Shown piece after piece: positions 33,218 to 42,236 of a stretch of 56,813 nucleotides of DNA; within the stretch, counting starts at the first letter, position 1, and each line of letters opens with the position of its first letter. Below the pieces are notes generated by a model that saw only the letters and a list, made by a program, of their open reading frames with translations, was not told the DNA's origin and did not search any database. Origin of the DNA: Microcaldota archaeon (GTDB lineage: Archaea; Micrarchaeota; Micrarchaeia; Anstonellales; Bilamarchaeaceae); assembly GCA_030648615.1 (NCBI GenBank), contig JAUSHJ010000063.1:1-56813 (forward strand), in the 5' to 3' direction. The position numbers and the translations under genes are program-made.

Positions 33218-33262
33218 ATTCCTATATTTATATTTTATTGATTAAAATATTCTGATTGGAAT
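33216..33262 (-). promoter_or_regulatory. Shared promoter/operator block, copy 2
   Basis: Minus-strand copy of the block at 20868-20914: TTCCAATCAGAA, ATTTTAATCAATAA, then ATATAAATATAGG, 44 of 47 positions identical. The TATA-like part would start the transcript of the gene ending at 32258. Confidence 0.7.
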
Positions 33263-33276
33263 CTAATCAAAACCCA

Positions 33277-34041
33277 TCATTTTGAGTCCGGAACTAACTG
33301 TCCTCTGTGATAAAGGGTTATTTTTGCATGGCGAGCTTTCCATCCACATTTACTGCCTTCGACCAAAACAATTCCACCACTAGAATAACTGCCCATGTCG
33401 TTATGGGGGTCGAGATTGCCTCTTACAATTAACGTTCCTCCTTTCATGTATTCTGCTGCTTCCTTGCCAGCATTGCCAGTTACCAGGATACTGCCACCTT
33501 TCAGACTTTGTGCAAGGCACCAGCTCGCATTACCATTGACAGTTACGTTTCCACTTTTCATGGCCCAACCAAAGAAAAGACCCACGTCTCCATTCACAGT
33601 TACGTTCTTTGTATTGAACATGCATAAGTGAGTCGGTCCATATAATCCTTGGACATGAATAACGTAATCGCTATCAGTTCCATGATTTATAAGAGCACTC
33701 AAAAATATCCCTATCTGACTGGTATTCACAGTTAAATACCCGCGTTTCACACGTTGAAATTTTCTAAGTTCTAGGCTGAATCTTTCAACGTCTTTTGCAG
33801 AATACGTTAGCCCCACTATAGCTAATTCAGCATCGCTGGAATTCGGAGTAAATTCATATTTTTTAGCAACAAAAACTTCCCATGCATCTACTATTTGTTT
33901 AAGTGTTTCCTTGCTGCTTCTTGAATTTTTCAGAGTTTTTAATTTACTGGGAGCTGGAGCTTCAACAAGAGGAGCAACAGAAGCAATGCGAGATAATCTA
34001 GTAGTATCATTTCCTGTTTGTTTTCTAGTCATTGTTGTCAT
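33277..34041 (-). CDS. GXGXG-motif beta-helix protein (glutamate synthase C-domain-like)
   Basis: 254 residues from the ATG after GGTGATGAA. The C-terminal half has repeated right-handed beta-helix turns of the GXGXG type: VTVNGDVGLFFGWAMKSGNVTVNGNASWCLAQSLKGGSILVTGNAGKEAAEYMKGGTLIVRGN, ending GGIVLVEGSKCGWK. This is the fold of the glutamate synthase alpha C-domain and FwdC. Those proteins use it as a structural spacer next to a catalytic domain, none of which is present here. The N-terminal 100 residues are not recognised. Divergent from the Lrp gene. Confidence 0.82.
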   Translation of the reverse strand: MTTMTRKQTGNDTTRLSRIASVAPLVEAPAPSKLKTLKNSRSSKETLKQIVDAWEVFVAKKYEFTPNSSDAELAIVGLTYSAKDVERFSLELRKFQRVKRGYLTVNTSQIGIFLSALINHGTDSDYVIHVQGLYGPTHLCMFNTKNVTVNGDVGLFFGWAMKSGNVTVNGNASWCLAQSLKGGSILVTGNAGKEAAEYMKGGTLIVRGNLDPHNDMGSYSSGGIVLVEGSKCGWKARHAKITLYHRGQLVPDSK

Positions 34042-34124
34042 TTCATCACCAGACTTTACTGCATTGCATGACATATATTAATTTAATTCCTTAAATTAGG
34101 TATAAAATTCGGAAAAATTAGTTT

Positions 34125-34160
34125 TATTAAGCTAAATATGGAATAAAATTCCATAAATAT
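34125..34160. promoter_or_regulatory. Palindromic operator candidate before the Lrp gene
   Basis: The inverted repeat TATGGAAT-AAA-ATTCCATA lies between the GXGXG gene and the divergent Lrp-family gene. Lrp proteins often bind such dyads near their own promoter. Confidence 0.5.
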
Positions 34161-34196
34161 GATGGATTTAAAGATATTACCTCATAAATATGTCCT

Positions 34197-34670
34197 ATGA
34201 ATAATATCATGGGTAAATCTAGGCTTGATGACACAGACTTTGCAATTTTAGATGCACTGCAGGGAAATGCACGACAATCTATTTTTCAGATCGCAAAGAA
34301 GATAGCTATACCTCCAACTACCATACATAATAGAATAAAGAAACTAAGGGGAAACGGAATCATAACTGGCTATACGATAAATATTAATCGAGAGAAGATA
34401 GGTCAGAATGTATGTGCCCTAGTTCTTGTTTATCTAAATAATAATGAACTTGAACCAAGATCAAAAAAGGGTGGGTTGGCAAGGTTGCTATTAAAAAATC
34501 CAAATATCGCAGAAGTTTTTGAAACTGCTGGTAATTTTGATTTGATTGTAAAAGTTTATGGTCAGGACATCAAGGATATAACGAGAGTTGTAATTGATGA
34601 AATAAGAGAAATTAAGGGTGTTGAAAAAACAGAAACCATTATCGCACTGTCAGAACAGAGTAGATTTTAG
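34197..34670 (+). CDS. Lrp/AsnC family transcriptional regulator
   Basis: 157 residues. N-terminal helix-turn-helix (LDDTDFAILDALQGNARQSIFQIAKKIAIPPTTIHNRIKKLRGNGIITGYTININREKIG) and C-terminal RAM ligand/oligomer domain (ALVLVYLNNNE...VFETAGNFDLIVKVYGQDIKDITRVVIDEIREIKGVEKTETII). Probably represses or activates in response to an amino acid or similar effector. An internal ATG four codons in is an alternative start. Likely controls itself and possibly the divergent GXGXG gene. Confidence 0.94.
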   Translation: MNNIMGKSRLDDTDFAILDALQGNARQSIFQIAKKIAIPPTTIHNRIKKLRGNGIITGYTININREKIGQNVCALVLVYLNNNELEPRSKKGGLARLLLKNPNIAEVFETAGNFDLIVKVYGQDIKDITRVVIDEIREIKGVEKTETIIALSEQSRF

Positions 34671-34675
34671 TACTG

Positions 34676-35368
34676 CTATTTTTCCATGTAAAACTTTCTT
34701 TTTTCATCATTAAACCTCTCAATAGAGTAGCGTAGCATTGTTCTTGGCATCTTCTTATAATGCTTCATTAAGAACTCTTCCTCTACTTCTTGGTTTCTCT
34801 TGCCAACTTCTCTCAGCATCCAGCCAACTGCCTTATGGATTAGGTCATGCTTGTCTTGCATCAATAGTTCAGCAATCGTAAAAGTATCCGTAAACTTTCC
34901 TTTCTTGATAAATGCAAATGTTGCAATAATCGCAATTCTTCGTTTCCATAAATTTTGTGATCGTGCGAGTTCGTAAAGAATAGATTTGTTTCCATTAAGA
35001 AATAAGTGCTCTCCGACAATTTTATCAGCAGACAAATCTACGAGGTCCCAGTTGTTTATATATTTAGTATTGCTCATGTAAAATTCGTAGATTATTTTTC
35101 TTTGCTTTTCATTCGCTTTCCTGAATCTTTCAACAAGAATTAGAAGTGCGATTAACCTGTGTTCATGGATTTTGCTGTCCAGCAATTTTTTAATATCATT
35201 AAACCCAAGATCAATATATTTCTTAGCAATTTCTCTTGACTGCGGAACAGTTAGGCCAATAAAAATGTCTCCCTCGCCATACTCACTTTTTCCCGTTTTG
35301 AAAAAACCAGATAATATTTTTGCCTTTGAAGGATTAGCTAACATTTCAATATTTTTCAGGATTTGCAT
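34676..35368 (-). CDS. AlkD-like DNA alkylation repair protein
   Basis: 230 residues of HEAT-like helical repeats, matching the AlkD family of DNA glycosylases that excise bulky alkylated bases without flipping. Family features: KTGKSEYGEGDIFIGLTVPQSREIAKKY, the active-site region NNWDLVDLSADKIVG, LWKRRIAIIATFAFI, and HKAVGWMLREVGKR...MLRYSIERF. Length normal. Convergent with the Lrp gene and divergent from the HhH glycosylase, another base-excision enzyme. Confidence 0.92.
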   Translation of the reverse strand: MQILKNIEMLANPSKAKILSGFFKTGKSEYGEGDIFIGLTVPQSREIAKKYIDLGFNDIKKLLDSKIHEHRLIALLILVERFRKANEKQRKIIYEFYMSNTKYINNWDLVDLSADKIVGEHLFLNGNKSILYELARSQNLWKRRIAIIATFAFIKKGKFTDTFTIAELLMQDKHDLIHKAVGWMLREVGKRNQEVEEEFLMKHYKKMPRTMLRYSIERFNDEKRKFYMEK

Positions 35369-35422
35369 GGTTAAACTTCACAATAGTTTGTTATTTATTT
35401 CTTTTGTTATGAAGTACCATAT

Positions 35423-36166
35423 ATGATAACTAGATCAAGAAGAAATACAACTGGTAGAGTTAATGGCCACGCGGTCTGTTCGCAATCTGCCATGTCTGAA
35501 CCTTTAGCAGAAACAAGAACTGCTAAACTAAATCGCATGTACTCTGAATTACATGGTAAATTTGGTGCTCAAGGATGGTGGCCACTCTATAATCCTTTAA
35601 CAAAACAACTAGAATATCATAGCGGAGATTTTTCCTATCCTAAAACTGAACAACAGATATTTGAAATAATTGTTGGTACGGTTCTTGCCCAGAGGGTAAC
35701 GTGGAAACAGGCAGAAGTTGCATTAAAAAGACTGGCAGCAGCAAACCTTCTTGATGAGGCGAGAGTCACAAATATATCTGTCAATACGCTTGCTGAATTC
35801 ATCCATGGCTGTGGATTTTACAATCAAAAAGCAGCTACACTAAAAGCTGTAACCGAAAAATGGTCTACACTTAAAAGCAGATATAAACAAATGTCTGTCG
35901 GAGAACTAAGAGATGAATTTCTCTCAGTAAAAGGTATAGGTAGGGAGAGTGCAGATTGTATTTTGCTTTACGCACTTTCAAAGCCTATATTTATTATAGA
36001 TGAATATGCTAGAAGATTTCTCAAAGCTGAGTTTGATTTCGAAGCAAAAGATTACGATGCTTGCAGGATTTTTATTGAAGATAATCTAGAACGAAGTGTT
36101 CCGTTGTTCCAGGAATATCATGCACTTATTGTCGAATGGGGGAAAAGAAATAGACTCAGGGGATAG
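35423..36166 (+). CDS. HhH-GPD DNA glycosylase (endonuclease III-like)
   Basis: 247 residues. The helix-hairpin-helix is VKGIGRESADCILLYALSKP (169-188) and the catalytic Asp193 is in IFIIDEYARRFL. The lyase Lys of EndoIII (after GVGR) is Glu175 here, and there is no C-terminal four-Cys iron-sulfur motif, so a monofunctional glycosylase of the HP0602 type is more likely than a true endonuclease III. The first 38 residues look unconserved and the real start may be the later Met39. Confidence 0.88.
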   Translation: MITRSRRNTTGRVNGHAVCSQSAMSEPLAETRTAKLNRMYSELHGKFGAQGWWPLYNPLTKQLEYHSGDFSYPKTEQQIFEIIVGTVLAQRVTWKQAEVALKRLAAANLLDEARVTNISVNTLAEFIHGCGFYNQKAATLKAVTEKWSTLKSRYKQMSVGELRDEFLSVKGIGRESADCILLYALSKPIFIIDEYARRFLKAEFDFEAKDYDACRIFIEDNLERSVPLFQEYHALIVEWGKRNRLRG

Positions 36167-36244
36167 TTATTACGATTTAATCATTCAATCAATTTAACTA
36201 ACTCCTTTTTATACCTTTTCTAACACACTTATTATGGGAGTATT

Positions 36245-37306
36245 ATGGTTTTTCAATTCAAAAGAGCAGATCAGCTAGAGCGCTGGAAGGCATCAATGCG
36301 TGAAACAGTTAGCGATAGGAGAGTCAGGAGATTTGCAAGAGAATCTTCAGGCTCAGAACAGAGTTTGAACGAGATTGCAGATCTTGCTGAACAGAAGCTA
36401 CTTCCTTCTATTGATCGAGAAATGCGGAGTTACACATTATCCTGGCAGGATGTTTCAGCTATACATCTTTCAAAAGGTGTTTACGAGCGAGTTGTCAAGT
36501 TTGCAGGTTTAGATAAGGATCCCGGAAAGATAGTTGTAGATGCTGCCTGTGGTTGCGCTACTTTTTTATCCTTATTGAAAGAACATTCTGTTTTAGGTTT
36601 CGACATCAATCCATACTCTTTGGAATTAGGTGCACAAGTTATGGCAGATTCCGGAAGACCAATTGGTACATATCCAGATTTTTACATTTCTTTCGATCCA
36701 GATCGTGGTTTTGTTTTAAAGCCAGTGCCAATATTAGAAGAGCTGGATTTGAAAAAGGGAAATCTTATTGCGGATGATATAACTACCTTGCAAAATACCA
36801 TGCGTGTATTGTACATGAATGGGGTAAAGGCAGATGTAGTTACGTTTATGCTTTTCGGTGGTATTTCTCAAAGAAAGGCAATAGAATTTATAGATTTGAT
36901 GCGGGAGTTGAACGGAGTTCAAACTGGTAGCTCCGCAGCTGATAGCAGCCAGTCAGCCATAGATTCAGTAATACGAAATGCACACAGGATATGCAAAAAA
37001 GACGGAAAACTGATTCTTGGAATACGTTTCGGAGAGTTTATTTTAGATGATGATATAAAAAGTTCCTTAGGTTTAATCGTTTCCCCTTCTTTATCTGAAT
37101 TAGAAGCGAAATACAGGGATTTCATTTCCATAACTAAAGTCGATAAGTTTGAATTGCCACAGGAAAACGGAGTGTCAGGAATAACTACTGGACCAGCTTT
37201 AATTACTCATCAAATGTTAGATCCAAAATTGGAAGATGCTCTTAAAAGAATTCAACAAAATTCAATTTCGCTTCTGCTTATAGAAGCAATAGTAAAAAAT
37301 GAGTGA
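36245..37306 (+). CDS. Class I SAM-dependent methyltransferase-like protein
   Basis: 353 residues. Motif I is IVVDAACGCATFLSLL, followed by VLGFDINPYSLELG; a later segment ADVVTFMLFGGISQRKAIEFIDLMREL corresponds to motif IV-V, and RICKKDGKLILGIRFGEFIL to motif VI. An N-terminal helical extension of about 90 residues and a C-terminal lobe are unassigned. The substrate is unknown. The next gene follows directly, so the two are probably cotranscribed. Confidence 0.8.
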   Translation: MVFQFKRADQLERWKASMRETVSDRRVRRFARESSGSEQSLNEIADLAEQKLLPSIDREMRSYTLSWQDVSAIHLSKGVYERVVKFAGLDKDPGKIVVDAACGCATFLSLLKEHSVLGFDINPYSLELGAQVMADSGRPIGTYPDFYISFDPDRGFVLKPVPILEELDLKKGNLIADDITTLQNTMRVLYMNGVKADVVTFMLFGGISQRKAIEFIDLMRELNGVQTGSSAADSSQSAIDSVIRNAHRICKKDGKLILGIRFGEFILDDDIKSSLGLIVSPSLSELEAKYRDFISITKVDKFELPQENGVSGITTGPALITHQMLDPKLEDALKRIQQNSISLLLIEAIVKNE

Positions 37307-37311
37307 TATTC

Positions 37312-38274
37312 ATGCCTTTAGAATTTACTATGCTGAGAAAAGAAGAAACGCTGTTCGGCGCGTTAAGCTTAGCCCGTAAAAAAATTGGAAATGATACTGA
37401 TCGACTTATGGTCGAAAGATACATTCGAGAAAATCCAAAAGATCCTGGCGGTTACATCGCACATGTACTTGTAGTTAAAGGTGCAGATGTTCAGAATAAT
37501 TTATCCTTATTACAGAAAGGAAAAGAAGAATGCGAAGAAAAAAGTCTGCTGTTCCATGTTGAAGGGATGATGCATGACCGCAATGGTCAAAGGGCTGCTG
37601 CTATGGTCGCATTCAAGCATGCTGTGGAGTTAGATCCACTCAATCATGTTGCTATAATGAGCCTGGCAACTTTACTAAATCGTGAACAACAAAACAACGA
37701 AGCAAGAAAGTATTGGCTCATGCTAGTAGAATTAGAGCCTACATTTTATTTTGCATGGTTCGGACTATGTAGAAGTGCTGTTCAACAGAGGGATTACAGT
37801 CGTGCGCTTAATTATATCAATTCTGCATTGTTTACACTTCCAAAAAGTGGGGATGACCCACAGGGAATTCCAATTGAAAAAAGTAAAATAGGTTATCTTA
37901 GTACTCGAGCAAGGATATTTCAAAAACTCAATAAGCTTGGAGATGCACTAAAAGATTTCGAAACTGCGTTTAGTTTAGATCCTATATACACTATTAGTGA
38001 AATGAAAGGAATGGTAACTATATTATCTAATGAAATTACCGGTGCTGACGATCCTAAGATTGTAACTATTTCTCGTATTATTGAAAAAATGATTAAACTG
38101 GACAAATATTGTGGTGGGGATTTAGGCATATATTTTGCATTAGCGGTGTCATACCTTTTATTGGGAGAAATTGAAAAAGTAAATGCGTTATTTGATGATG
38201 CAATAGAAAGTGGATTGCCTAGATCACAAATGCTTTCGTTTAAAGAGCAGGCATATGCTCAAGTTCGAGAGTAA
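37312..38274 (+). CDS. Tetratricopeptide repeat protein
   Basis: About 320 residues. TPR units are visible: SLLFHVEGMMHDRNGQRAAAMVAFKHAVELDPLNHVAIMSLATLLNREQQNNEARKYWLMLVELEPTFYFAWFGLCRSAVQQRDYSRALNYINSAL, and again ISTRARIFQKLNKLGDALKDFETAFSLDP (seen as LSTRARIF). No signal peptide. A protein-protein scaffold, perhaps for the methyltransferase upstream. I start at the ATG after GAGTGATATTC; a GTG three codons earlier overlaps the upstream stop. Confidence 0.85.
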   Translation: MPLEFTMLRKEETLFGALSLARKKIGNDTDRLMVERYIRENPKDPGGYIAHVLVVKGADVQNNLSLLQKGKEECEEKSLLFHVEGMMHDRNGQRAAAMVAFKHAVELDPLNHVAIMSLATLLNREQQNNEARKYWLMLVELEPTFYFAWFGLCRSAVQQRDYSRALNYINSALFTLPKSGDDPQGIPIEKSKIGYLSTRARIFQKLNKLGDALKDFETAFSLDPIYTISEMKGMVTILSNEITGADDPKIVTISRIIEKMIKLDKYCGGDLGIYFALAVSYLLLGEIEKVNALFDDAIESGLPRSQMLSFKEQAYAQVRE

Positions 38275-38430
38275 TTTGTTGCAGTTAAGTACACCTTCCA
38301 TCAAACGAACGTTATGAATTCGAGTTAAAAAACAAAGAACATTAAAAAATAAAATAAATCAGAGTTTCGAGAATCCAATTATCGATTATTTTTGGTACGT
38401 TGAATTAGTAGATGATGTGGTTAAGACAAA

Positions 38431-39441
38431 TTAAATTAATCTAACAGTAGCTAAAACTGGCAGGTGATCAGAAGGCATTGCGATTCCGGGTTCTGCTAGA
38501 ATTCCATGCCCAGTAAGTACTTCACAATCTAAAATCTCAAAATGTGGGGTTACAAAAATATAATCCAATACTCTGTTAGGTCCTAGAGTGGGGTAAGTGT
38601 TACATCTTGAAATATCTGCAGCATTTCCTTCTCCAAATAATATGGGGAATGTTCTAATCAATCCAGATTCTCTAATCAATCTCATAGTTTTATCTCTAGT
38701 GTAATTATCGTGATCTCCATTGGTATCTCCTGCAAAATCTGTCCTCTCTGATTCAGGTGGTATGGAATTCAAATCTCCTGCCAATATAAGAGGATTTCTC
38801 TCTGCAGCTATATATCTAAGCACTCTTTGTACTTGCCATTCCTTGACAAAAGTTATTCCATATATGTCTCGTTTTGTAAGATATTTGAAGACGTGATACA
38901 TTATATCACTAACTAAATGCACATCCATAACTGAAATTCTTCGTCCATCTACTTCTACCTCTATCTTAGTGTACCCTTTTGATTCGTTAAGCAATTTCAA
39001 AACCTCGTTAATCGTTTCATATCTTGAAAAATCCTGGCCAAAAGTATACCCTGTTCTTTGTATGATTGGAAATTTTGATAATATTGCAGTGCCAAAATAT
39101 CTTTCAAAAATAGACGGGATATAATTTCCGATTAGTTTTGCAACAAAATTTGATATTATTCTTCTGTGGTGCATGGTGCTTGCCGCCTGTGGCATTCCAG
39201 TAGCTTCTCTCAAATATCTTCTTTGATTTATATTATGGGTTCCAGCCCATCTAAAATCTACTTCCTGTAAACAGGCAAAATCAGGATTAACTGTTTTTAT
39301 GACCAGTGCAATTCTATCAAGGTTTTCAATCAGAACGTCTCTACCTATTCTATCTCTTACGTTTCCACGGGGACCATGTCCAGTATTTAGGTTCCATGTC
39401 AGAACTTTGATTGTTCTAGTTTTAGTCATCAATTTATTCAT
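38431..39441 (-). CDS. Endonuclease/exonuclease/phosphatase family protein
   Basis: 336 residues, EEP fold. Motifs: VLTWNLNTGHG (Asn), PDFACLQEVDF (metal-binding Glu), SVMDVHLVSD (His), LILAGDLNSIP (Asp-Asn), and SDHLPVLATV (Asp-His at the end). All catalytic positions are present. The family covers AP endonucleases, sphingomyelinases and phosphodiesterases; the roughly 30-residue insert after motif 2 (HHRRIISNFVAKLIGNYIPSIFERYFGTAILS) favours the sphingomyelinase/phosphodiesterase side over ExoIII. No signal peptide. Confidence 0.88.
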   Translation of the reverse strand: MNKLMTKTRTIKVLTWNLNTGHGPRGNVRDRIGRDVLIENLDRIALVIKTVNPDFACLQEVDFRWAGTHNINQRRYLREATGMPQAASTMHHRRIISNFVAKLIGNYIPSIFERYFGTAILSKFPIIQRTGYTFGQDFSRYETINEVLKLLNESKGYTKIEVEVDGRRISVMDVHLVSDIMYHVFKYLTKRDIYGITFVKEWQVQRVLRYIAAERNPLILAGDLNSIPPESERTDFAGDTNGDHDNYTRDKTMRLIRESGLIRTFPILFGEGNAADISRCNTYPTLGPNRVLDYIFVTPHFEILDCEVLTGHGILAEPGIAMPSDHLPVLATVRLI

Positions 39442-39480
39442 TAGACTAATACATTATTTATAACTTATTGTCTAGCACTA

Positions 39481-39750
39481 TCAAAATTCTTCTTTAATAA
39501 TATTTTCAATCTCTATTCGTTTCGCAAAATTAAGGTACCACTGCTTATCGTGACCAGAAGGTCGCATTACCAAAAATTCTTGTTTTCTTAATTCATGGGC
39601 TACATCAAGAACAAGACCCCTAAGGTGAGGTGGGAATCCTTTAGGCATATTGTTTTCTGAAACATGTCCTTTACCCCAGCAGCCTAGTTTGTAAAGTTTC
39701 TTTAATAATATCTTTTGTATCTCTCGAAATGCGTTTTCACTAAGTTTCAT
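39481..39750 (-). CDS. Small basic protein, unknown
   Basis: 89 residues, charged, no membrane segment. N-terminal helix LSENAFREIQKILLKKLYKLGCWGKGHVS, then PPHLRGLVLDVAHELRKQEFLVMRPSGHDKQWYLNF, which could be a winged-helix-like beta hairpin. It is divergent from the small wHTH gene at 39862, with about 110 bp between them, so the two might be functionally linked. No family recognised. Confidence 0.65.
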   Translation of the reverse strand: MKLSENAFREIQKILLKKLYKLGCWGKGHVSENNMPKGFPPHLRGLVLDVAHELRKQEFLVMRPSGHDKQWYLNFAKRIEIENIIKEEF

Positions 39751-39861
39751 GGTTTTCGCCTATGGTATAATTATTATACATTAAAAGTATATATTTTAAA
39801 AGAGCACTGTTGATATACTATTATCAGCTTTATAGTTATATACAATCGTAAAGCTTATGAA

Positions 39862-40221
39862 TTGAAAATATGGGTGTATAAATTGGAAAAAACAAAAAGT
39901 ATATTTGTTGAGACATTCGGGGATTCACCAACTATAAAAGTTTTGGATTTCTTGCTGACTTTTAGTGAATTCGACTATTCAAAAACCCAGATTTCAGAGG
40001 AAACCGGGATATCCAGAATTACTATAGAAGATATTTGGAACAAGCTTATAAAAACAGGATTCATAAGAAAGAGTAGGGTTATCGGAAGAGCCGAGATGTA
40101 CATATTAAATAAAAATAATGCAAGAGTTAAAGAGCTACTTGAATTAGATTTTAAGTTAAGCTCAGCAGCTGCGGATGAAGAAATTACAATGGAAAGAAAA
40201 ATCCTTTCAAGGGCTAGATGA
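39862..40221 (+). CDS. Winged-helix DNA-binding protein
   Basis: Up to 119 residues. IKVLDFLLTFSEFDYSKTQISEETGISRITIEDIWNKLIKTGFIRKSRVIGRAEMYILNKNN is a clear winged helix-turn-helix of the MarR/ArsR-like kind found widely in archaea. Start uncertain: TTG at 39862, GTG at 39874, or TTG at 39883, which would give MEKTKSIFVETFGDSPTIKVLDF, the commonest N-terminus for this type. Target genes unknown. Confidence 0.82.
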   Translation: MKIWVYKLEKTKSIFVETFGDSPTIKVLDFLLTFSEFDYSKTQISEETGISRITIEDIWNKLIKTGFIRKSRVIGRAEMYILNKNNARVKELLELDFKLSSAAADEEITMERKILSRAR

Positions 40222-40273
40222 TATCAAAATCCTGTGCCTTTTATCGGCACAATCTTTTGATGCTCATATCTCA

Positions 40274-41005
40274 TCAAAACCCTAAGGCATTCCTTAGTTT
40301 TCCCAGAAATCCTTTAGACTCCTTTTTCTTGTTTTGTAATAATTTAGCCTGCTGTCGTGAAGTGGTCTGCTTCGTCTTTTTCTTAGTCTGTACATTACTC
40401 TTAGTTACCTTGATCGGTTTTGCTTTCTGTGAAGTTACCTTAGACAATTCAATCTTTTTTATATCTACTTTCTTCACAGCAACTTTTCTAGTTCCAAGGA
40501 TTTTATCCATATTTCTTAAAATACTGGAAAAGACTTCGCCTCGGTCTGTTTCCTCTAGATTATATACTCTCCCAAATATTTCGTAAGTATTTACATAAGA
40601 TTCGCTGATTGCTGCTATTATAAGTACTCTGCTCACCATCAAATCCGCAAGTGTATCCTGGAATGCTATACTTTTCATTTCCATATTGCCTATTTCATCT
40701 ATTATTAGTACTTCATATTTTGTAGCATTTTTCATGCTTTTTAGTGCGATGCTTTCAAAACTTTTTACGTCCACATTATATTTTCCAACTTTTGCGCCGT
40801 TGCCACCTACCGTAGCAAGCGTTCCAGTTTTTCTACTCTCTATGTCTTGAACATAATATCCTTCTCGTGTTCCATGTTCCAGTTCATCTGGTGAGATGAA
40901 ACCGCCTACTTTCACTCCTCGTCTAAGAAGTTCTTTTGCTAAATCACGTAGTAACGTAGTTTTTTCCGTTTCCGATGTTCCTGTTATAAAAAAGTTGTTT
41001 GGCAT
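40274..41005 (-). CDS. THEP1-like NTPase with basic tail and altered P-loop
   Basis: 243 residues. The order FFITGTSETEKTTLLRDLAKELLRRGVKVGGFISPDELEHGTREGYYVQDIESRKTGTLATV...VLIIDEIGNMEMKS matches the nucleoside-triphosphatase THEP1 family. The P-loop, usually GxxGxGKTT, is GTSETEKTT here: both inner glycines are replaced by Glu while the Lys and Thr remain. About 70 Lys/Gln-rich residues are added at the C-terminus, which may bind nucleic acid. Whether it still hydrolyses NTP is unclear. Confidence 0.85.
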   Translation of the reverse strand: MPNNFFITGTSETEKTTLLRDLAKELLRRGVKVGGFISPDELEHGTREGYYVQDIESRKTGTLATVGGNGAKVGKYNVDVKSFESIALKSMKNATKYEVLIIDEIGNMEMKSIAFQDTLADLMVSRVLIIAAISESYVNTYEIFGRVYNLEETDRGEVFSSILRNMDKILGTRKVAVKKVDIKKIELSKVTSQKAKPIKVTKSNVQTKKKTKQTTSRQQAKLLQNKKKESKGFLGKLRNALGF

Positions 41006-41056
41006 ATCTCTACTAGGGAAACAAGCATTAAAAACGTGTGCTGACTTCTTTATTAC

Positions 41057-41935
41057 ATGTTCTCAATCACATTCCTCGGTACAGCTGGCAGTATGCCTAC
41101 TCCAGAGAGAAACGTTCCAGCAGTTGCAATAAAATACGAAGGCAAGATATTCCTTTTTGATTGTGGAGAAGGCACACAACGTCAGATGATGAAATATAAG
41201 GTAGGTTATGGTAGTTTAGACGCAGTATTTCTTTCACATCTGCATTTAGATCATTTCCTAGGCGTATATGGTTTAATAGAGACGTTGCATTTAACATCCC
41301 CCAATCCAAAACCTGTTTTATTCTTTGCACCAAAACAATTTGAACAACTTCTCATAAACAAATATCCTTTCGTCAGAATAGAAGAAACTAAGAAAGGTGA
41401 ATTATTCAGAGCTAAAGGTTTCTCAATATCTGCATTTCCAGTGAAGCATAGTCAGAATTCCTATGGTTTTGTATTTGAGGAAGAGGAAAAAATTAAGTTC
41501 GATGAAAAGAAAGCTAAATCACTCGGATTAAAAGGAAAGATGTTTTCCGAGATACAAACTAAAGGTTCACTGACTATTAATGGTAAGAAAATTAAGTTAG
41601 AAGATATAACCTGGATAAAACCAGGAAGAAAGGTAGTCTATACTGGTGATACTGCTCCAATTAGTGAAACAGTAAAAGCAGCGAAAGACGCAGATTTACT
41701 AATTCACGAGGCAACTTTCTCAGAAGAAAAGAAAGAGGAAGCAAAGGAACGTTTTCACTCTACAGCAATGCAGGCAGCAGAAATAGCGAAAAAAGCAAAT
41801 GTAAAAAAACTGATACTTACTCATATAAGTTCGAGATACTCTAGTCAGGAAGAATTGAAAAAGTTACTCGAAGAAGCGAGGAGCATATTTCCTAATTGCG
41901 AAATAGCGTTTGATGGGCAACAGATAAGTTTATAA
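41057..41935 (+). CDS. rnz: Ribonuclease Z (tRNA 3' endonuclease)
   Basis: 292 residues, short-form tRNase Z. N-terminal FLGTAGSMPTPERNVPAVAI, zinc motif SHLHLDHFLGVYGL, PVKHSQNSYGFVFEE, VVYTGDTAP, LLIHEATFSEE, HSTAMQAAEIAKKANVKKLILTHISSRYS. Cuts tRNA precursors after the discriminator base; this matters here because the tRNA genes do not encode CCA. All motifs are intact and length is normal. Confidence 0.95.
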   Translation: MFSITFLGTAGSMPTPERNVPAVAIKYEGKIFLFDCGEGTQRQMMKYKVGYGSLDAVFLSHLHLDHFLGVYGLIETLHLTSPNPKPVLFFAPKQFEQLLINKYPFVRIEETKKGELFRAKGFSISAFPVKHSQNSYGFVFEEEEKIKFDEKKAKSLGLKGKMFSEIQTKGSLTINGKKIKLEDITWIKPGRKVVYTGDTAPISETVKAAKDADLLIHEATFSEEKKEEAKERFHSTAMQAAEIAKKANVKKLILTHISSRYSSQEELKKLLEEARSIFPNCEIAFDGQQISL

Positions 41936-42019
41936 AGAAAATAACTTTTAGCCACTAGACACCACCCACAAGCAACACTAAAAAACACCCTAGTACAATT
42001 ATCGTAAGTTCGTTTTTCA

Positions 42020-42236
42020 ACGTACTACGCTTTTAAGCGTATGGAGCACACGTCCATTGTCCTTAGTAATTGACGTTATTATAAACTGGAGTTTATAGCT
42101 CTACCAAACCTTTATAAAGATTATGTTTGACATCTCTTCTAGTTTCGATAGAGAGTCTTATCTCTATCAAACCACCGAAAATACTTCGGAAATATTGGGC
42201 CTGCTATCCTGGACGCATGGTAGCGAACGCACTGTC
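42020..42236. other. Run of hairpins upstream of the S-layer gene
   Basis: The gene-free 41936-42291 stretch holds five consecutive hairpins of unrelated sequence: TACGCTT-TT-AAGCGTA (42026), TATAAACT-GG-AGTTTATA (42080), GATAGAGA/TCTCTATC (42147), CCGAA/TTCGG (42175) and GCTATC/GGTAGC (42203). They lie upstream of the predicted S-layer promoter, so they are not in its leader. They could be an unrecognised small RNA, the rnz 3' end or protein-binding sites. Confidence 0.6.
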
